A DNA stretch of 42,115 bases, taken from the IMG/VR virus record IMGVR_UViG_3300005915_000007, positions 1-42,115 of that record; one strand, written 5' to 3'. The position numbers and the translations under genes were made by a program. Positions 33,495 to 39,852 of the stretch are shown piece by piece. Position 1 is the first letter of the stretch. Every line of letters starts with the position of its first letter. The stretch comes from a virus. The notes below the pieces were generated by a model. It made no database searches. It was given only the letters and a program-made list of their open reading frames with translations, and was not told the DNA's origin.

Positions 33495-33727
33495 AATGCC
33501 TCCTTATTATTTTCTAATTTATTTAATCTCTCATCTATTCTATGTATTTGTTCGTAGATATCGTTGTATCTTTTTCTGAACTCATCGTTAATCTTCTCCT
33601 CTATGTAAGTATCGGAGGGGTTTTCTATGTTCTGGTGTTCTTTCTTGTGTTTCTTTACATATTTTCTATGGTTATCAGCTAAGTTGTTTACTCTGTCTAA
33701 TAATCTTTTGAAGTCTAGTTCTTTCAT
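33485..33727 (-). CDS. coiled-coil protein (80 aa)
   Basis: Almost entirely helical and charged (RLLDRVNNLADNHRKYVKKH; NDIYEQIHRIDERLNKLE). AAAGGAG precedes the ATG, and a GNRA hairpin lies directly upstream of that site. Function unknown. Confidence 0.6.
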   Translation of the reverse strand: MKELDFKRLLDRVNNLADNHRKYVKKHKKEHQNIENPSDTYIEEKINDEFRKRYNDIYEQIHRIDERLNKLENNKEALCL

Positions 33728-33728
33728 A

Positions 33729-34010
33729 TTACTCCTTTGGGAAATCCTTGCGGATTTCTTTAATACAGTGATTCCAACCAGTCATTTCGTCTTCATTGTA
33801 AATATTCGGGAACTTGTCCACTTCTTTTGGAATACACTTCTCTATTCTCTCCCTCTCTTTTTTTAGTTCTTGGGAGATAGTTTTAGATATGAAGTCTTTA
33901 ATTTCGTCGTATCTTGCACTTGTAAAGTTATTGACAAAACCTACCTCGTTTCTGCCATATAAGTCGTCAAAGTCTTTATCAAAGTCTTTCTCCCACTTAG
34001 TATTTTTCAT
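33729..34010 (-). CDS. hypothetical protein (93 aa)
   Basis: ATG 34010 fits GAGGA 9 nt upstream; an in-frame ATG at 34028 overlaps the HNH gene more deeply. Soluble, acidic N-terminus (KWEKDFDKDFDDLYGRNE) and a helical Lys/Glu-rich middle. Its last codons (KEIRKDFP) are the 5' side and loop of a GNRA hairpin, so RNA and protein constraints overlap there. Confidence 0.55.
   Translation of the reverse strand: MKNTKWEKDFDKDFDDLYGRNEVGFVNNFTSARYDEIKDFISKTISQELKKERERIEKCIPKEVDKFPNIYNEDEMTGWNHCIKEIRKDFPKE
33743..33760 (-). repeat. GNRA-loop hairpin, copy 3
   Basis: On the leftward RNA GAAATCC-GCAA-GGATTTC. It lies inside the last codons of the gene 33729-34010, right before the AAAGGAG of the next gene. 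Confidence 0.8.
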
Positions 34011-34410
34011 TGTAAGTTCCTCTCCCATCTTTAAAAGCTCTAATAGTTTTTGTGTTCCAAAATAAGTTTTGGATAGCTTGTTTCCTTTTCTCTGGTGTTA
34101 AATCATATCTTCTGTGGCAGGAACGACACATCCTTTGATAGTTCCCTCTGTGCTTCTCGTGCTTTTTCCCAATCTTCAGACACCATTCGAAAGTATTGCT
34201 CTTTTGTTCACACTTTGGGTTTTCACAATGTTTTGGTTTGCCGTAGTGTGTGTTAAGCCATTGATGTACCGAAGTTCTGTGTGTTGGTTTGTCTTTCCAG
34301 TTTGGTGCTTTATCTCCCTTTACCCCCCTCAGGCTCTGCCAATAACACTCTCTGGAACAGAACTTGTTGGTAGCTAGCTTGGTAGGTTTTCCACATATTT
34401 TGCATTTCAT
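33997..34410 (-). CDS. HNH endonuclease with zinc ribbon, leaderless
   Basis: A 137-residue protein: N-terminal ribbon CKICGKP...FCSRECYW, a GDKAPNWKD motif shared with the HNH protein at 29342, then HCENPKCEQKSNTFEWCLKI...RMCRSCHRRYD, an HNH fold in which CxxCH ends the motif. A perfect promoter ends 6 nt before the ATG and there is no ribosome site, so transcription should start at or next to the ATG. Likely a selfish homing nuclease. Confidence 0.8.
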   Translation of the reverse strand: MKCKICGKPTKLATNKFCSRECYWQSLRGVKGDKAPNWKDKPTHRTSVHQWLNTHYGKPKHCENPKCEQKSNTFEWCLKIGKKHEKHRGNYQRMCRSCHRRYDLTPEKRKQAIQNLFWNTKTIRAFKDGRGTYNEKY

Positions 34411-34416
34411 ATTACC

Positions 34417-34445
34417 ATTATATATCTATGTCTATCAAATGTCAA
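34417..34445 (-). promoter_or_regulatory. perfect consensus promoter
   Basis: Leftward TTGACA (34440-34445), 17-nt spacer, TATAAT (34417-34422). The expected start point is about 34410, the A of the HNH start codon, which predicts a leaderless message. Confidence 0.85.
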
Positions 34446-34463
34446 GCTCCCATTGTTTGTCTG

Positions 34464-34805
34464 TCATATTCTCTCCCATTGCTCTTTCATTAGCTTGTCA
34501 ACCATAATATAAACATCAGACTTTAACCCCTCTTTGTTCACCTTGTAGGTGCTGTGCTTGTCTTGGTTCACTTCTAAGATGCGTTCTACATCGCGGAGGA
34601 GTTTGTCCTCCCAGTTTTTGGTTGTCATTTTGTTTCCTCTTTTAGTTGTTTTGTTGTCTGTCATAATATGTTCCTCTGGTTCGTCTGCTTCTATTTCTTC
34701 GTAGTGGAACTGACCGCTAGTATCGCATAGGCAACGGTCTTCTACCTTATTTTTACCGAAGTGTGGTTTCCCACAAAGGTTACAGACTTGTACTACTCTT
34801 TTCAT
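34464..34805 (-). CDS. zinc-ribbon protein (113 aa)
   Basis: Starts behind AAGGAAC. N-terminal CNLCGKPHF...RCLCD is a zinc site; a charged linker and a helical C-terminal half follow (WEDKLLRDVERILEVNQDKH; VYIMVDKLMKEQWERI). It resembles the two paralogous proteins upstream in plan only. Function unknown. Confidence 0.6.
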   Translation of the reverse strand: MKRVVQVCNLCGKPHFGKNKVEDRCLCDTSGQFHYEEIEADEPEEHIMTDNKTTKRGNKMTTKNWEDKLLRDVERILEVNQDKHSTYKVNKEGLKSDVYIMVDKLMKEQWERI

Positions 34806-34819
34806 AATATGTTCCTTAA

Positions 34820-35308
34820 TTAAAGTGTTTCTAAAAACTTCTCTAAGTCTTCGTCTTGCACCATATCATCACGTCCAAACTTACCATCTAAATAACCCTT
34901 GTCATACAGCCACTCTGCTATCTTCTCTGCTTTGGTTTCTTTGGGTTCGATATTGTAAGTCCAAGACTCGCACTGTTTACCGTTAGATTCACATTTTTTG
35001 AAACATTCCCCACAAGCGAATTTCTCGTTTTTATGGTTGTAATGCAAATCTACTCCTGATACGCCACAATAATAACACGATATTGGCTCCCCTTCTTTGT
35101 CTTTGGTTTCTTTGGCTAATTTAGTCATCTTGCTCTGCTCATCGTTTGATGCCTGAATGGCTTTGTCAACACACTCTTTGAAGGTGTCTGTGAGCATTAT
35201 GCTCTGGGTGTGTTCCTCTTGGTGCTTGCTAAAAGCGTCTATCAATTCGTTCAATGTAGATACCATTTGTCCAAAGTCTTCTATAAATGCTCCTGTTATT
35301 CTTTTCAT
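34820..35308 (-). CDS. zinc-ribbon protein (162 aa), paralogue of 35345-35791
   Basis: Begins MKRITGAFIEDF, then LNELIDAFSKHQEEHTQSI, a central two-CxxC ribbon (CYYCG...CGECFKKC) and ends KAEKIAEWLYDKGYL...LEKFLETL. The N-terminal, middle and C-terminal parts align with the neighbouring 148-aa protein, so they arose by duplication. It has more cysteines than its paralogue. AAAGGAAAG precedes the ATG. Function unknown; probably an early accessory protein. Confidence 0.65.
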   Translation of the reverse strand: MKRITGAFIEDFGQMVSTLNELIDAFSKHQEEHTQSIMLTDTFKECVDKAIQASNDEQSKMTKLAKETKDKEGEPISCYYCGVSGVDLHYNHKNEKFACGECFKKCESNGKQCESWTYNIEPKETKAEKIAEWLYDKGYLDGKFGRDDMVQDEDLEKFLETL

Positions 35309-35327
35309 AACTTTCCTTTTAATTAGG

Positions 35328-35345
35328 GAAATACTTGCGTATTTC
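35328..35345 (-). repeat. GNRA-loop hairpin, copy 4
   Basis: On the leftward RNA GAAATAC-GCAA-GTATTTC, starting at the stop codon of 35345-35791 and followed by the AAAAGGAAAG of the next gene. Confidence 0.85.
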
Positions 35346-35791
35346 TAAAGTGTTTCTATTACTTCTAAGAACTCCTTAAGCATAGCTCCAAAATGTGGTT
35401 CATCTAATTCCATATCCCTATAATCGTGAGCATAGTCTTTGATTAGCTCTGCTATCTTGTCTGCTTTGGGTTTATACTTCGATGCAAATTCAATACCGCA
35501 TAACTTGCAATATGGCGATATGTTCAAATCAAATTCATGTTTACACTCTTTGGTTTCTTTGGGTTGGTCTGTTCCCCTACCAGATGAAAATATCTTGCCC
35601 TCTATTTCTGGTGCGTACACAGTTTTGATAGCGTCTAATAGTCCTTCGTGTTCCTCTTGGTGACTGTTAGCGAAGTCAACTAATTCGTTTGTTTTCTCGA
35701 CAACTCCTCGTAAGACCATATCTTTTGATTCAAATGTGTCTTTCATAATCTCCACGGGCTGATAGTCGTCTAGTTTGGTTATCTTTTTCAT
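35345..35791 (-). CDS. zinc-ribbon protein (148 aa), paralogue of 34820-35308
   Basis: Begins MKKITKLDDYQPVE, then TNELVDFANSHQEEHEGLL, a ribbon C...H...CKLCG and an end KADKIAELIKDYAHD...LKEFLEVIETL. These segments match the adjacent paralogue in order. GNRA hairpins stand on both sides of the gene. AAGGAG precedes the ATG. Function unknown. Confidence 0.65.
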   Translation of the reverse strand: MKKITKLDDYQPVEIMKDTFESKDMVLRGVVEKTNELVDFANSHQEEHEGLLDAIKTVYAPEIEGKIFSSGRGTDQPKETKECKHEFDLNISPYCKLCGIEFASKYKPKADKIAELIKDYAHDYRDMELDEPHFGAMLKEFLEVIETL

Positions 35792-35808
35792 ATATCTCCT
35801 TGATTAGG

Positions 35809-35826
35809 GAAATGCTTACGCATTTC
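35809..35826 (-). repeat. GNRA-loop hairpin, copy 5
   Basis: On the leftward RNA GAAATGC-GTAA-GCATTTC. The stop codon of the 37-aa gene is inside the loop and its last codons form the 5' arm; the ribosome site of the next gene follows. Confidence 0.85.
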
Positions 35827-35929
35827 TAAATACTTCCTCTATAATTTTATCAACCTCATCACACGCTTTTTTGTCGCCTTCCCAATGCATCAGGAACTCT
35901 CGTATTGCTTTTTTTAGTTTCTCTTTCAT
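35816..35929 (-). CDS. tiny helical protein (37 aa)
   Basis: A perfect AGGAGG precedes the ATG. The product (MKEKLKKAIREFLMHWEGDK...) is a charged helix ending EEVFRNA. The last codons and the stop lie in a GNRA hairpin. No family recognised. Confidence 0.6.
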   Translation of the reverse strand: MKEKLKKAIREFLMHWEGDKKACDEVDKIIEEVFRNA

Positions 35930-35952
35930 CTTGTCCTCCTAGTTAATTAGGG

Positions 35953-35970
35953 GAGATTCTTGCGAATCTC
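35953..35970 (-). repeat. GNRA-loop hairpin, copy 6
   Basis: On the leftward RNA GAGATTC-GCAA-GAATCTC, between cloverleaf RNA A and the 37-aa gene. The A-to-G change on one arm is matched by T-to-C on the other. Confidence 0.85.
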
Positions 35971-35976
35971 TGTTAG

Positions 35977-36121
35977 TTGATTAAGTGGTGTTGGTAAGCG
36001 ATACTCTGTTGATGTCGGTCACTCTCCGACCAGCTCGTTGTGTTTTTTTGGCATCAGGAAGTTAAAACCTGCTTATTACCCATTGGGTCGCTGTACTAGC
36101 TTACCAACACCATTCAATCAA
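35977..36121 (-). ncRNA. candidate structured RNA A, four-way junction
   Basis: 35977-35999 pairs with 36099-36121 over 23 bp with one A-C mismatch and one G-U. Inside it are three hairpins: GTCGG/CCGAC (36014-36030), CAGG/CCTG (36055-36071) and ACCC/GGGT (36078-36088). No ORF of note or ribosome site occurs. The layout is a cloverleaf larger than a tRNA, with a T-arm-sized hairpin but no T-loop sequence. The strand is taken from the operon. Confidence 0.6.
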
Positions 36122-36134
36122 TTAGTTTCTCCCC

Positions 36135-36264
36135 AGAGGGTAGAGGCAGAGTGGTGGAGGCAAGGTTTGACTTGCAGACAATTCACCTTGGAAATTAGGC
36201 ATTGTTTAATTTTCCTATGTAACGGCTCACAGTCCGCCACTCCACCATTCCACCCCTACCCTTC
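36135..36264 (-). ncRNA. candidate structured RNA B, tRNA-like cloverleaf
   Basis: Leftward, an outer helix GGGTAG/CTACCC encloses an 8-bp stem TGGTGGAG/CTCCACCA (36152-36159 with 36240-36247), a 4-bp D-arm-sized hairpin GCGG/CCGT, a hairpin GGAAAATT/AATTTCC with one bulge, and GCAAG-TCAAAC-CTTGC directly followed by the closing acceptor-like strand. That junction is exactly tRNA-like, but the loop has 6 nt, the anticodon arm is not standard, and the total is too long. It is either a degenerate tRNA or a tRNA mimic. Confidence 0.5.
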
Positions 36265-36287
36265 TGTTTGTTGTGGGAGTATTTTAG

Positions 36288-36307
36288 GGAAATTCTTGCG
36301 AATTTCC
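36288..36307 (-). repeat. GNRA-loop hairpin, copy 7
   Basis: On the leftward RNA GGAAATTC-GCAA-GAATTTCC, 8 bp, between the SSB-like gene and RNA B. Together with copy 6 it brackets the two structured RNAs. Confidence 0.85.
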
Positions 36308-36327
36308 TACCCTCCTTATTAAGTCTT

Positions 36328-36822
36328 CTATTCAAATATCTCGTCTACATCTATCTCTTCTTCGTCTACCTGTGAGTCCTGTGCTTCTTCTTTGCTACCA
36401 AAGGTTTCTGTTCCTTCGTCTGTAGCACCGAATAGCTTCTCTAGGTCTATGTCCGCTTCTTTGATTTTATCTTTTTCTTCAGAAGTTATCTCTGATTTCT
36501 TGGGGCTGGGAGTCACTGTGTAATAACTGCCCTGTTCCTCTGTTCTTGTGATAGTCAAATCATATTGGGTGGGGTCTCCCCAATCTTCTTCATTGGCTAG
36601 TTTCTTGACTTCTCTATAAATCATTACTCCGCCCTTAAAGCCTTTGATTTCCCCGTCTTCTCGGTTGATAACTGTCCACGCAAATCGTTCGTTCGTCTCT
36701 CCCTTGTATTCCTCTTGGAAGTGAATCGGGGCAGACGCTAATCTAATTTTAACTTTATCTCCTTTGCCCGACAATCTTAAATAAGGGCTGTTGCTTTTGG
36801 GTTCGTATTCATAGTCTTTCAT
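36328..36822 (-). CDS. single-stranded DNA-binding protein-like
   Basis: A 164-residue protein. The first 105 residues are a beta-rich domain (YLRLSGKGDKVKIRLASAPI; ERFAWTVINREDGEIKGFKG; YDLTITRTEEQGSYYTV) and the end is a strongly acidic tail closing in DEEEIDVDEIFE, the hallmark of SSB proteins that recruit partners through an acidic C-terminus. It is coupled to the nuclease gene by a 14-nt overlap. Family not certain; T4 gp32-like or OB-fold SSB analogue. Confidence 0.6.
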   Translation of the reverse strand: MKDYEYEPKSNSPYLRLSGKGDKVKIRLASAPIHFQEEYKGETNERFAWTVINREDGEIKGFKGGVMIYREVKKLANEEDWGDPTQYDLTITRTEEQGSYYTVTPSPKKSEITSEEKDKIKEADIDLEKLFGATDEGTETFGSKEEAQDSQVDEEEIDVDEIFE

Positions 36823-37498
36823 CTTTCTCCTTTGCTTTTAATGTTGCCTCTTTACTTGTTAGATTTATATAATCGGGGTAACTTGCATACTTGGCGTTCT
36901 TCTGCCATTTGTATCGGGGTTCAAACTCTGGCACAATACCCGTCTGGAAGGCTTCAGATGCCTCTCTAATGACTTTATCTACGCTTTCTGAGTAATCGGC
37001 TGTCTCTTTGACAAAGTGCTCTATGCGGTAATCGTCTGCCGAAACATAAACTATATGAAATCGGGGTGCTTTCATCGCCATAGCGTAAAAACAGGCTTGT
37101 AGGATAACTTGGGGGTCTGCATCTCCTTGAGTTTCTATTCTTTTGAACTTAGAGTTCTTGACTGATTTAACTTCGTAGGGCTCGTCTTTGAATATGAAAT
37201 CGACAACTCCGACTGTGTTCTTGTATTCAACTTCCTTTTGAACATCAGTTATTCTGAGTTTCATCTTTAGAATGTCGATTACTTTCTCTTCTACATCTTT
37301 CCCTCTGGCGAATAAGCAGAGAACATAGTCATCAACTTCGGGAGTTTCTATTCCCATTAAGTGTAAAACTTGCCATTGCAAAGCCCAGCCTAGTCTTGAG
37401 GCTGATAGCTTTCCCGAACTTACGTGCTTCTCTCGTTCTTTGTCGTTGAGTTCACGTATGGTGTCTTTGAATACTTTGTCTAGTGAATGAATAATCAT
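36809..37498 (-). CDS. PD-(D/E)XK nuclease
   Basis: ATG 37498 has AAAGGAG at ideal distance; a longer reading from 37570 has none. The 229-residue protein shows VGVVDFIFKDEPYEVKSVKN (the D...ExK core), QVILQACFYAMAM (the QxxxY motif), and a C-terminal tail, as in Cas4/RecB-like phage exonucleases that prepare DNA ends for recombination. An N-terminal SASRLGWALQWQVLH gives the helical part typical of the family. It precedes the SSB-like gene, as in many recombination pairs. Confidence 0.8.
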   Translation of the reverse strand: MIIHSLDKVFKDTIRELNDKEREKHVSSGKLSASRLGWALQWQVLHLMGIETPEVDDYVLCLFARGKDVEEKVIDILKMKLRITDVQKEVEYKNTVGVVDFIFKDEPYEVKSVKNSKFKRIETQGDADPQVILQACFYAMAMKAPRFHIVYVSADDYRIEHFVKETADYSESVDKVIREASEAFQTGIVPEFEPRYKWQKNAKYASYPDYINLTSKEATLKAKEKDERL

Positions 37499-37716
37499 TT
37501 GTCTCCTTTGGGCAATTCTTGCGAATTGCTTTGTACAACCCTTACACCTTTTACCGAATCCAAAAACCAAGTTCTCGTCTTGGTAGGAAAGTTGTAGTTT
37601 GTATCGAAACGCATTCCTGCCTTTAGTAGCTCCATTTCTGCTTTGTCCAGGTGTTCCATTTGTTTCTTTGTTCTGTTTTTAAATATTATATCCACATTAA
37701 CGTTTGCTTTTTTCAT
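37495..37716 (-). CDS. hypothetical protein (73 aa)
   Basis: Coupled to both neighbours by overlap. MKKANVNVDIIFKNRTKK, a short helix and FDTNYNFPTKTRTWFLDSV suggest a ferredoxin-like fold. Its last codons encode a GNRA hairpin just before the nuclease ribosome site. No family recognised. Confidence 0.55.
   Translation of the reverse strand: MKKANVNVDIIFKNRTKKQMEHLDKAEMELLKAGMRFDTNYNFPTKTRTWFLDSVKGVRVVQSNSQELPKGDK
37512..37529 (-). repeat. GNRA-loop hairpin, copy 8
   Basis: On the leftward RNA GCAATTC-GCAA-GAATTGC, inside the end of the 73-aa gene and directly before AAAGGAG of the nuclease gene. The stem change from GAAATTC is compensated. Confidence 0.8.
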
Positions 37717-37901
37717 TGTACCGCCTCATGTTCTCTCTGCATATCAGCTTGGTCTTCTCGCATAGCGTCATAAGCCATCTCGGCTCTCTCTTCTATTCTG
37801 TCTTTGCAATCACCACAGTAAGCTAACTCATCGTCTCCCCAGATAGCGTCATCTAGTGAGTATTCCTTCTCGCAGTAATTGCATTTGAATGTGTTGTTCA
37901 T
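37713..37901 (-). CDS. small zinc-ribbon protein (62 aa)
   Basis: CNYCEKEYSL...YCGDCKDR gives two CxxC knuckles; the rest is a charged helix (RIEERAEMAYDAMREDQADM). AAAGGAG precedes the ATG, which overlaps the previous stop. Function unknown, possibly regulatory. Confidence 0.65.
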   Translation of the reverse strand: MNNTFKCNYCEKEYSLDDAIWGDDELAYCGDCKDRIEERAEMAYDAMREDQADMQREHEAVQ

Positions 37902-38065
37902 AGCTCTCCTTTCAATACTTTTACGTCTTCCTTATTCCAATTATCTCTAAACATATTTGCCACTTCCCTTATAGATATTCCAGGCTCATTTCTGGTATCG
38001 TTTATAGCCAACATAAGCATTTCTTTGTTGTGTTCGTAAACCTCTCGTGGCGTTATTTCATTCAT
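37898..38065 (-). CDS. small hypothetical protein (55 aa)
   Basis: AAAGGAG precedes the ATG. The product (MNEITPREVYEHNKEMLMLA, then ISIREVANMFRDNWNKED) is helical and could hold a small helix-turn-helix. Coupled to the next gene by ATGA overlap. No family recognised. Confidence 0.6.
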   Translation of the reverse strand: MNEITPREVYEHNKEMLMLAINDTRNEPGISIREVANMFRDNWNKEDVKVLKGEL

Positions 38066-38088
38066 AATTATCTCCTTTTTAATTCGGT

Positions 38089-38175
38089 TTAGTTTGTGGC
38101 GTTTGCATATAGAGGAGTTTGCAAGTGTCCTCTATCGAAGTGGGCTTTCAGGCTTTCTCCTAATGTTGCCACCAC
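38089..38175 (-). CDS. possible micro-protein (28 aa)
   Basis: A GTG-started ORF right behind the ribbon-helix-helix gene, reading VVATLGESLKAHFDRGHLQT and ending in ANATN. The ribosome site is weak, so it may be only an untranslated stretch of 113 nt. Confidence 0.25.
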   Translation of the reverse strand: MVATLGESLKAHFDRGHLQTPLYANATN

Positions 38176-38178
38176 ATC

Positions 38179-38346
38179 TTATAAGTTTTTAACTTTAATT
38201 TCTTTTTGGACTTCTTTATCTCTTAAGATTATCTCTTCAATCATCTGGGAACGCTTAACATTTAATCTTGGTTGTCGTTTTGCTATTTTTTCTATTACCC
38301 TTAATACTTCGGGGTGCATTGTAATGGCTATTTTTAGTCTTTTCAT
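38179..38346 (-). CDS. ribbon-helix-helix DNA-binding regulator
   Basis: A 55-residue protein from the ATG at 38346, behind AGGAGT. KRLKIAITMHPEVLRVIEKI followed by VKRSQMIEEIILRDKE has the strand-helix-helix order of CopG/Arc-type repressors. It is the first gene behind a consensus promoter, the normal place for an autoregulated repressor. Its operator may be the TAGTATTGACA text shared by this promoter and the one at 41690. Confidence 0.7.
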   Translation of the reverse strand: MKRLKIAITMHPEVLRVIEKIAKRQPRLNVKRSQMIEEIILRDKEVQKEIKVKNL

Positions 38347-38375
38347 TTCATTACTCCTATTATTATTATATATTT

Positions 38376-38404
38376 AGTCTAGCATACCCGTTCTTACTTG
38401 TCAA
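38376..38404 (-). promoter_or_regulatory. consensus promoter for the regulator operon
   Basis: Leftward TTGACA (38399-38404), 17-nt spacer, TAGACT (38376-38381), just after the stop codon of the gene at 38410. The flank TAGTATTGACA is also present at 41690-41700. Confidence 0.75.
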
Positions 38405-38409
38405 TACTA

Positions 38410-38745
38410 CTAGAACAGCTTATGTTGTTTTGGCTTTATAGTATTATGTTTTTGCATAATTGCACAAGCACCTGCGGGATTGGTTGCTACTTCAAACTTA
38501 TTCTCTGGAATAAACTCTTGCTCTCCGTGTCCGAAGTTCTGTTTGATTGACTTCTCAAATACAGATATTGGAGCAACGAGATAGACCTTTTCTTCTTGTT
38601 CGATTAAGACAACAAAGTCAGCGTCTTTCTTTATTCGTTGAACGATAGTGTCTTGAAATCCCCAAGCCTTTAACACTCTATGGAAGTGTACAGACCTTTT
38701 AACTTTCTTTTGGAATACTCCTTTTTGTATTTTTCCCCAAGTCAT
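38410..38745 (-). CDS. hypothetical protein (111 aa)
   Basis: ATGA overlap with the gene before; AAAGGA upstream. Basic N-terminus (KIQKGVFQKKVKRSVHFHRV), then a compact alpha/beta region (FVVLIEQEEKVYLVAPIS). It could bind DNA. No family recognised; it follows the replication initiator operon. Confidence 0.55.
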   Translation of the reverse strand: MTWGKIQKGVFQKKVKRSVHFHRVLKAWGFQDTIVQRIKKDADFVVLIEQEEKVYLVAPISVFEKSIKQNFGHGEQEFIPENKFEVATNPAGACAIMQKHNTIKPKQHKLF

Positions 38746-39056
38746 TTGCTTCCTTTGTTTCTCTTCTCAAACGCCTCTTCTTTAAGTCTCATCTTTTTCT
38801 CTTGTTCGTTCTCTAGCGGGAATGGTCTGACATTTACAGACCTCCTGTATACATCCGTTAGCCCCAACTCGTCATTGTTTTGTAGTTCTATCTTTCCACT
38901 TTTAAGCTTATTAATTACATCTTCTGTGTCCGCAGTTAAAAAACCAACAACAATTCCACCATCTCTTTCATCTAACATCCAATATGTTGGCGATGATTCA
39001 TGCTTGGTTTTCCAATCTCTTGAACTAATCATTTTTTTTGCCCAAACTTGATACAT
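38742..39056 (-). CDS. hypothetical protein (104 aa)
   Basis: AAGGAG precedes the ATG, which overlaps the initiator gene by 32 nt. The product has SSPTYWMLDERDGGIVVGFL and a Lys/Glu-rich helical end. No family recognised; coupling suggests a replication-related role. Confidence 0.55.
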   Translation of the reverse strand: MYQVWAKKMISSRDWKTKHESSPTYWMLDERDGGIVVGFLTADTEDVINKLKSGKIELQNNDELGLTDVYRRSVNVRPFPLENEQEKKMRLKEEAFEKRNKGSK

Positions 39057-39696
39057 TGTTCTCCTTGTTTAGTTTGTGTAATCTTAAATATTCTGGTATT
39101 TCAACATCTCCTACTTCTATCTTTTGTTTTTCGTCTGAAAACTCGGTAGCCCTTTTCATCCAATTCTCTAGGAAAGCTTTGTAATTTTTATAACGCTTAC
39201 CATTCATATTTAACCAATTAATTGCTCTTTCTATTTCCTCTTCTAAGTGGGTATTTGGGTATTTCTTTTCAAAGTATGTTTTATCTTTGGTGGGTATGGA
39301 AACAAGCCATTGTTTCCCATACTCTTCTTTATTCTTTACTTCTTTACTTCTTGTTAGAGTGTCATCTTGTTGTCTGCTTGTTGTCATCTTGTTGTCATCG
39401 TTGTTGTTACCGACCTGTTGATAACTCTCCCAATTCGATACTATATAGGTACTATATTTGTTGTTACTCCTTAGTGTCATCATTTTGGCTTTTACAAGCC
39501 TCATAGAAGCACCATAGGTTGTTGTTGGCTTCAAACCGCAATGTTCAGCCAACTGAAATCTGCCACCCTCCCAAACTCCTGTTTTTCTATCTACCAACAA
39601 CAGCAATGTTATAAACACCTTGAATGCGTTGGTATCTCTTTTCAGGAAATCGTTGTCTATGATTTTGCGGTGAAGTTTCACCCAACCATTTCTCAT
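39025..39696 (-). CDS. replication initiator / replisome organiser-like protein
   Basis: ATG 39696 has TTAGGAG upstream. The 223-residue protein starts WVKLHRKIIDNDFLKRDTNA and FKVFITLLLLVDRKTGVWEG, then a winged-helix-like LAEHCGLKPTTTYGASMRLV, an Asn/Gln/Thr-rich linker and a C-terminal helical domain (YKNYKAFLENWMKRATEF). This is the pattern of phage replisome organisers that bind the origin and recruit host helicase. With no helicase or polymerase of its own, the phage would depend on it. The gene has an attenuator-like leader. Confidence 0.65.
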   Translation of the reverse strand: MRNGWVKLHRKIIDNDFLKRDTNAFKVFITLLLLVDRKTGVWEGGRFQLAEHCGLKPTTTYGASMRLVKAKMMTLRSNNKYSTYIVSNWESYQQVGNNNDDNKMTTSRQQDDTLTRSKEVKNKEEYGKQWLVSIPTKDKTYFEKKYPNTHLEEEIERAINWLNMNGKRYKNYKAFLENWMKRATEFSDEKQKIEVGDVEIPEYLRLHKLNKENNVSSLGKKND

Positions 39697-39715
39697 TAGT
39701 TCTCCTAATAAAATA

Positions 39716-39797
39716 CCCCAGAGAAATCGGTTGAGGATTGGCTCTGGGGTAAACATATTTAGCTAAACGTGTTTTCATAAAAAATCCCCAACCGATT
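39716..39797 (-). promoter_or_regulatory. attenuator-like leader with competing helices
   Basis: The first 15 nt expected on the transcript, AATCGGTTGGGGATT (39797-39783), are complementary over all 15 positions (one G-U) to 39739-39725. That second strand lies in the loop of an 8-bp hairpin CCCCAGAG/CTCTGGGG (39716-39723 with 39742-39749). Forming one fold would disturb the other. A short ORF starts at 39778 inside the leader (MKTRLAKYVYP...). Confidence 0.6.
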
Positions 39798-39803
39798 GTC
39801 TAT

Positions 39804-39832
39804 ATTCTATCTGCTCTCTTTTCTTTTGTCAA
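39804..39832 (-). promoter_or_regulatory. consensus promoter for the replication initiator
   Basis: Leftward TTGACA (39827-39832), 17-nt spacer, TAGAAT (39804-39809). The expected start is near 39797, the first base of the pairing strand in the leader. Confidence 0.8.
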
Positions 39833-39852
39833 TAGAATATACTGTTGATAAC

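Noticed and set aside
36152-36247. Functional tRNA gene
   Set aside because: Acceptor and T-arm-like stems fit, but the T-loop has 6 nt without the TTC core, no standard anticodon arm is found and the length is too great.
37499-37570. N-terminal extension of the PD-(D/E)XK nuclease with CKGC
   Set aside because: It overlaps the preceding gene out of frame and has no ribosome site, whereas ATG 37498 has an ideal one.
39587-39778. Leader ORF as a full 63-residue gene
   Set aside because: It mostly overlaps the initiator gene out of frame, and its sequence looks random after the first 25 codons. A short translated leader remains possible.
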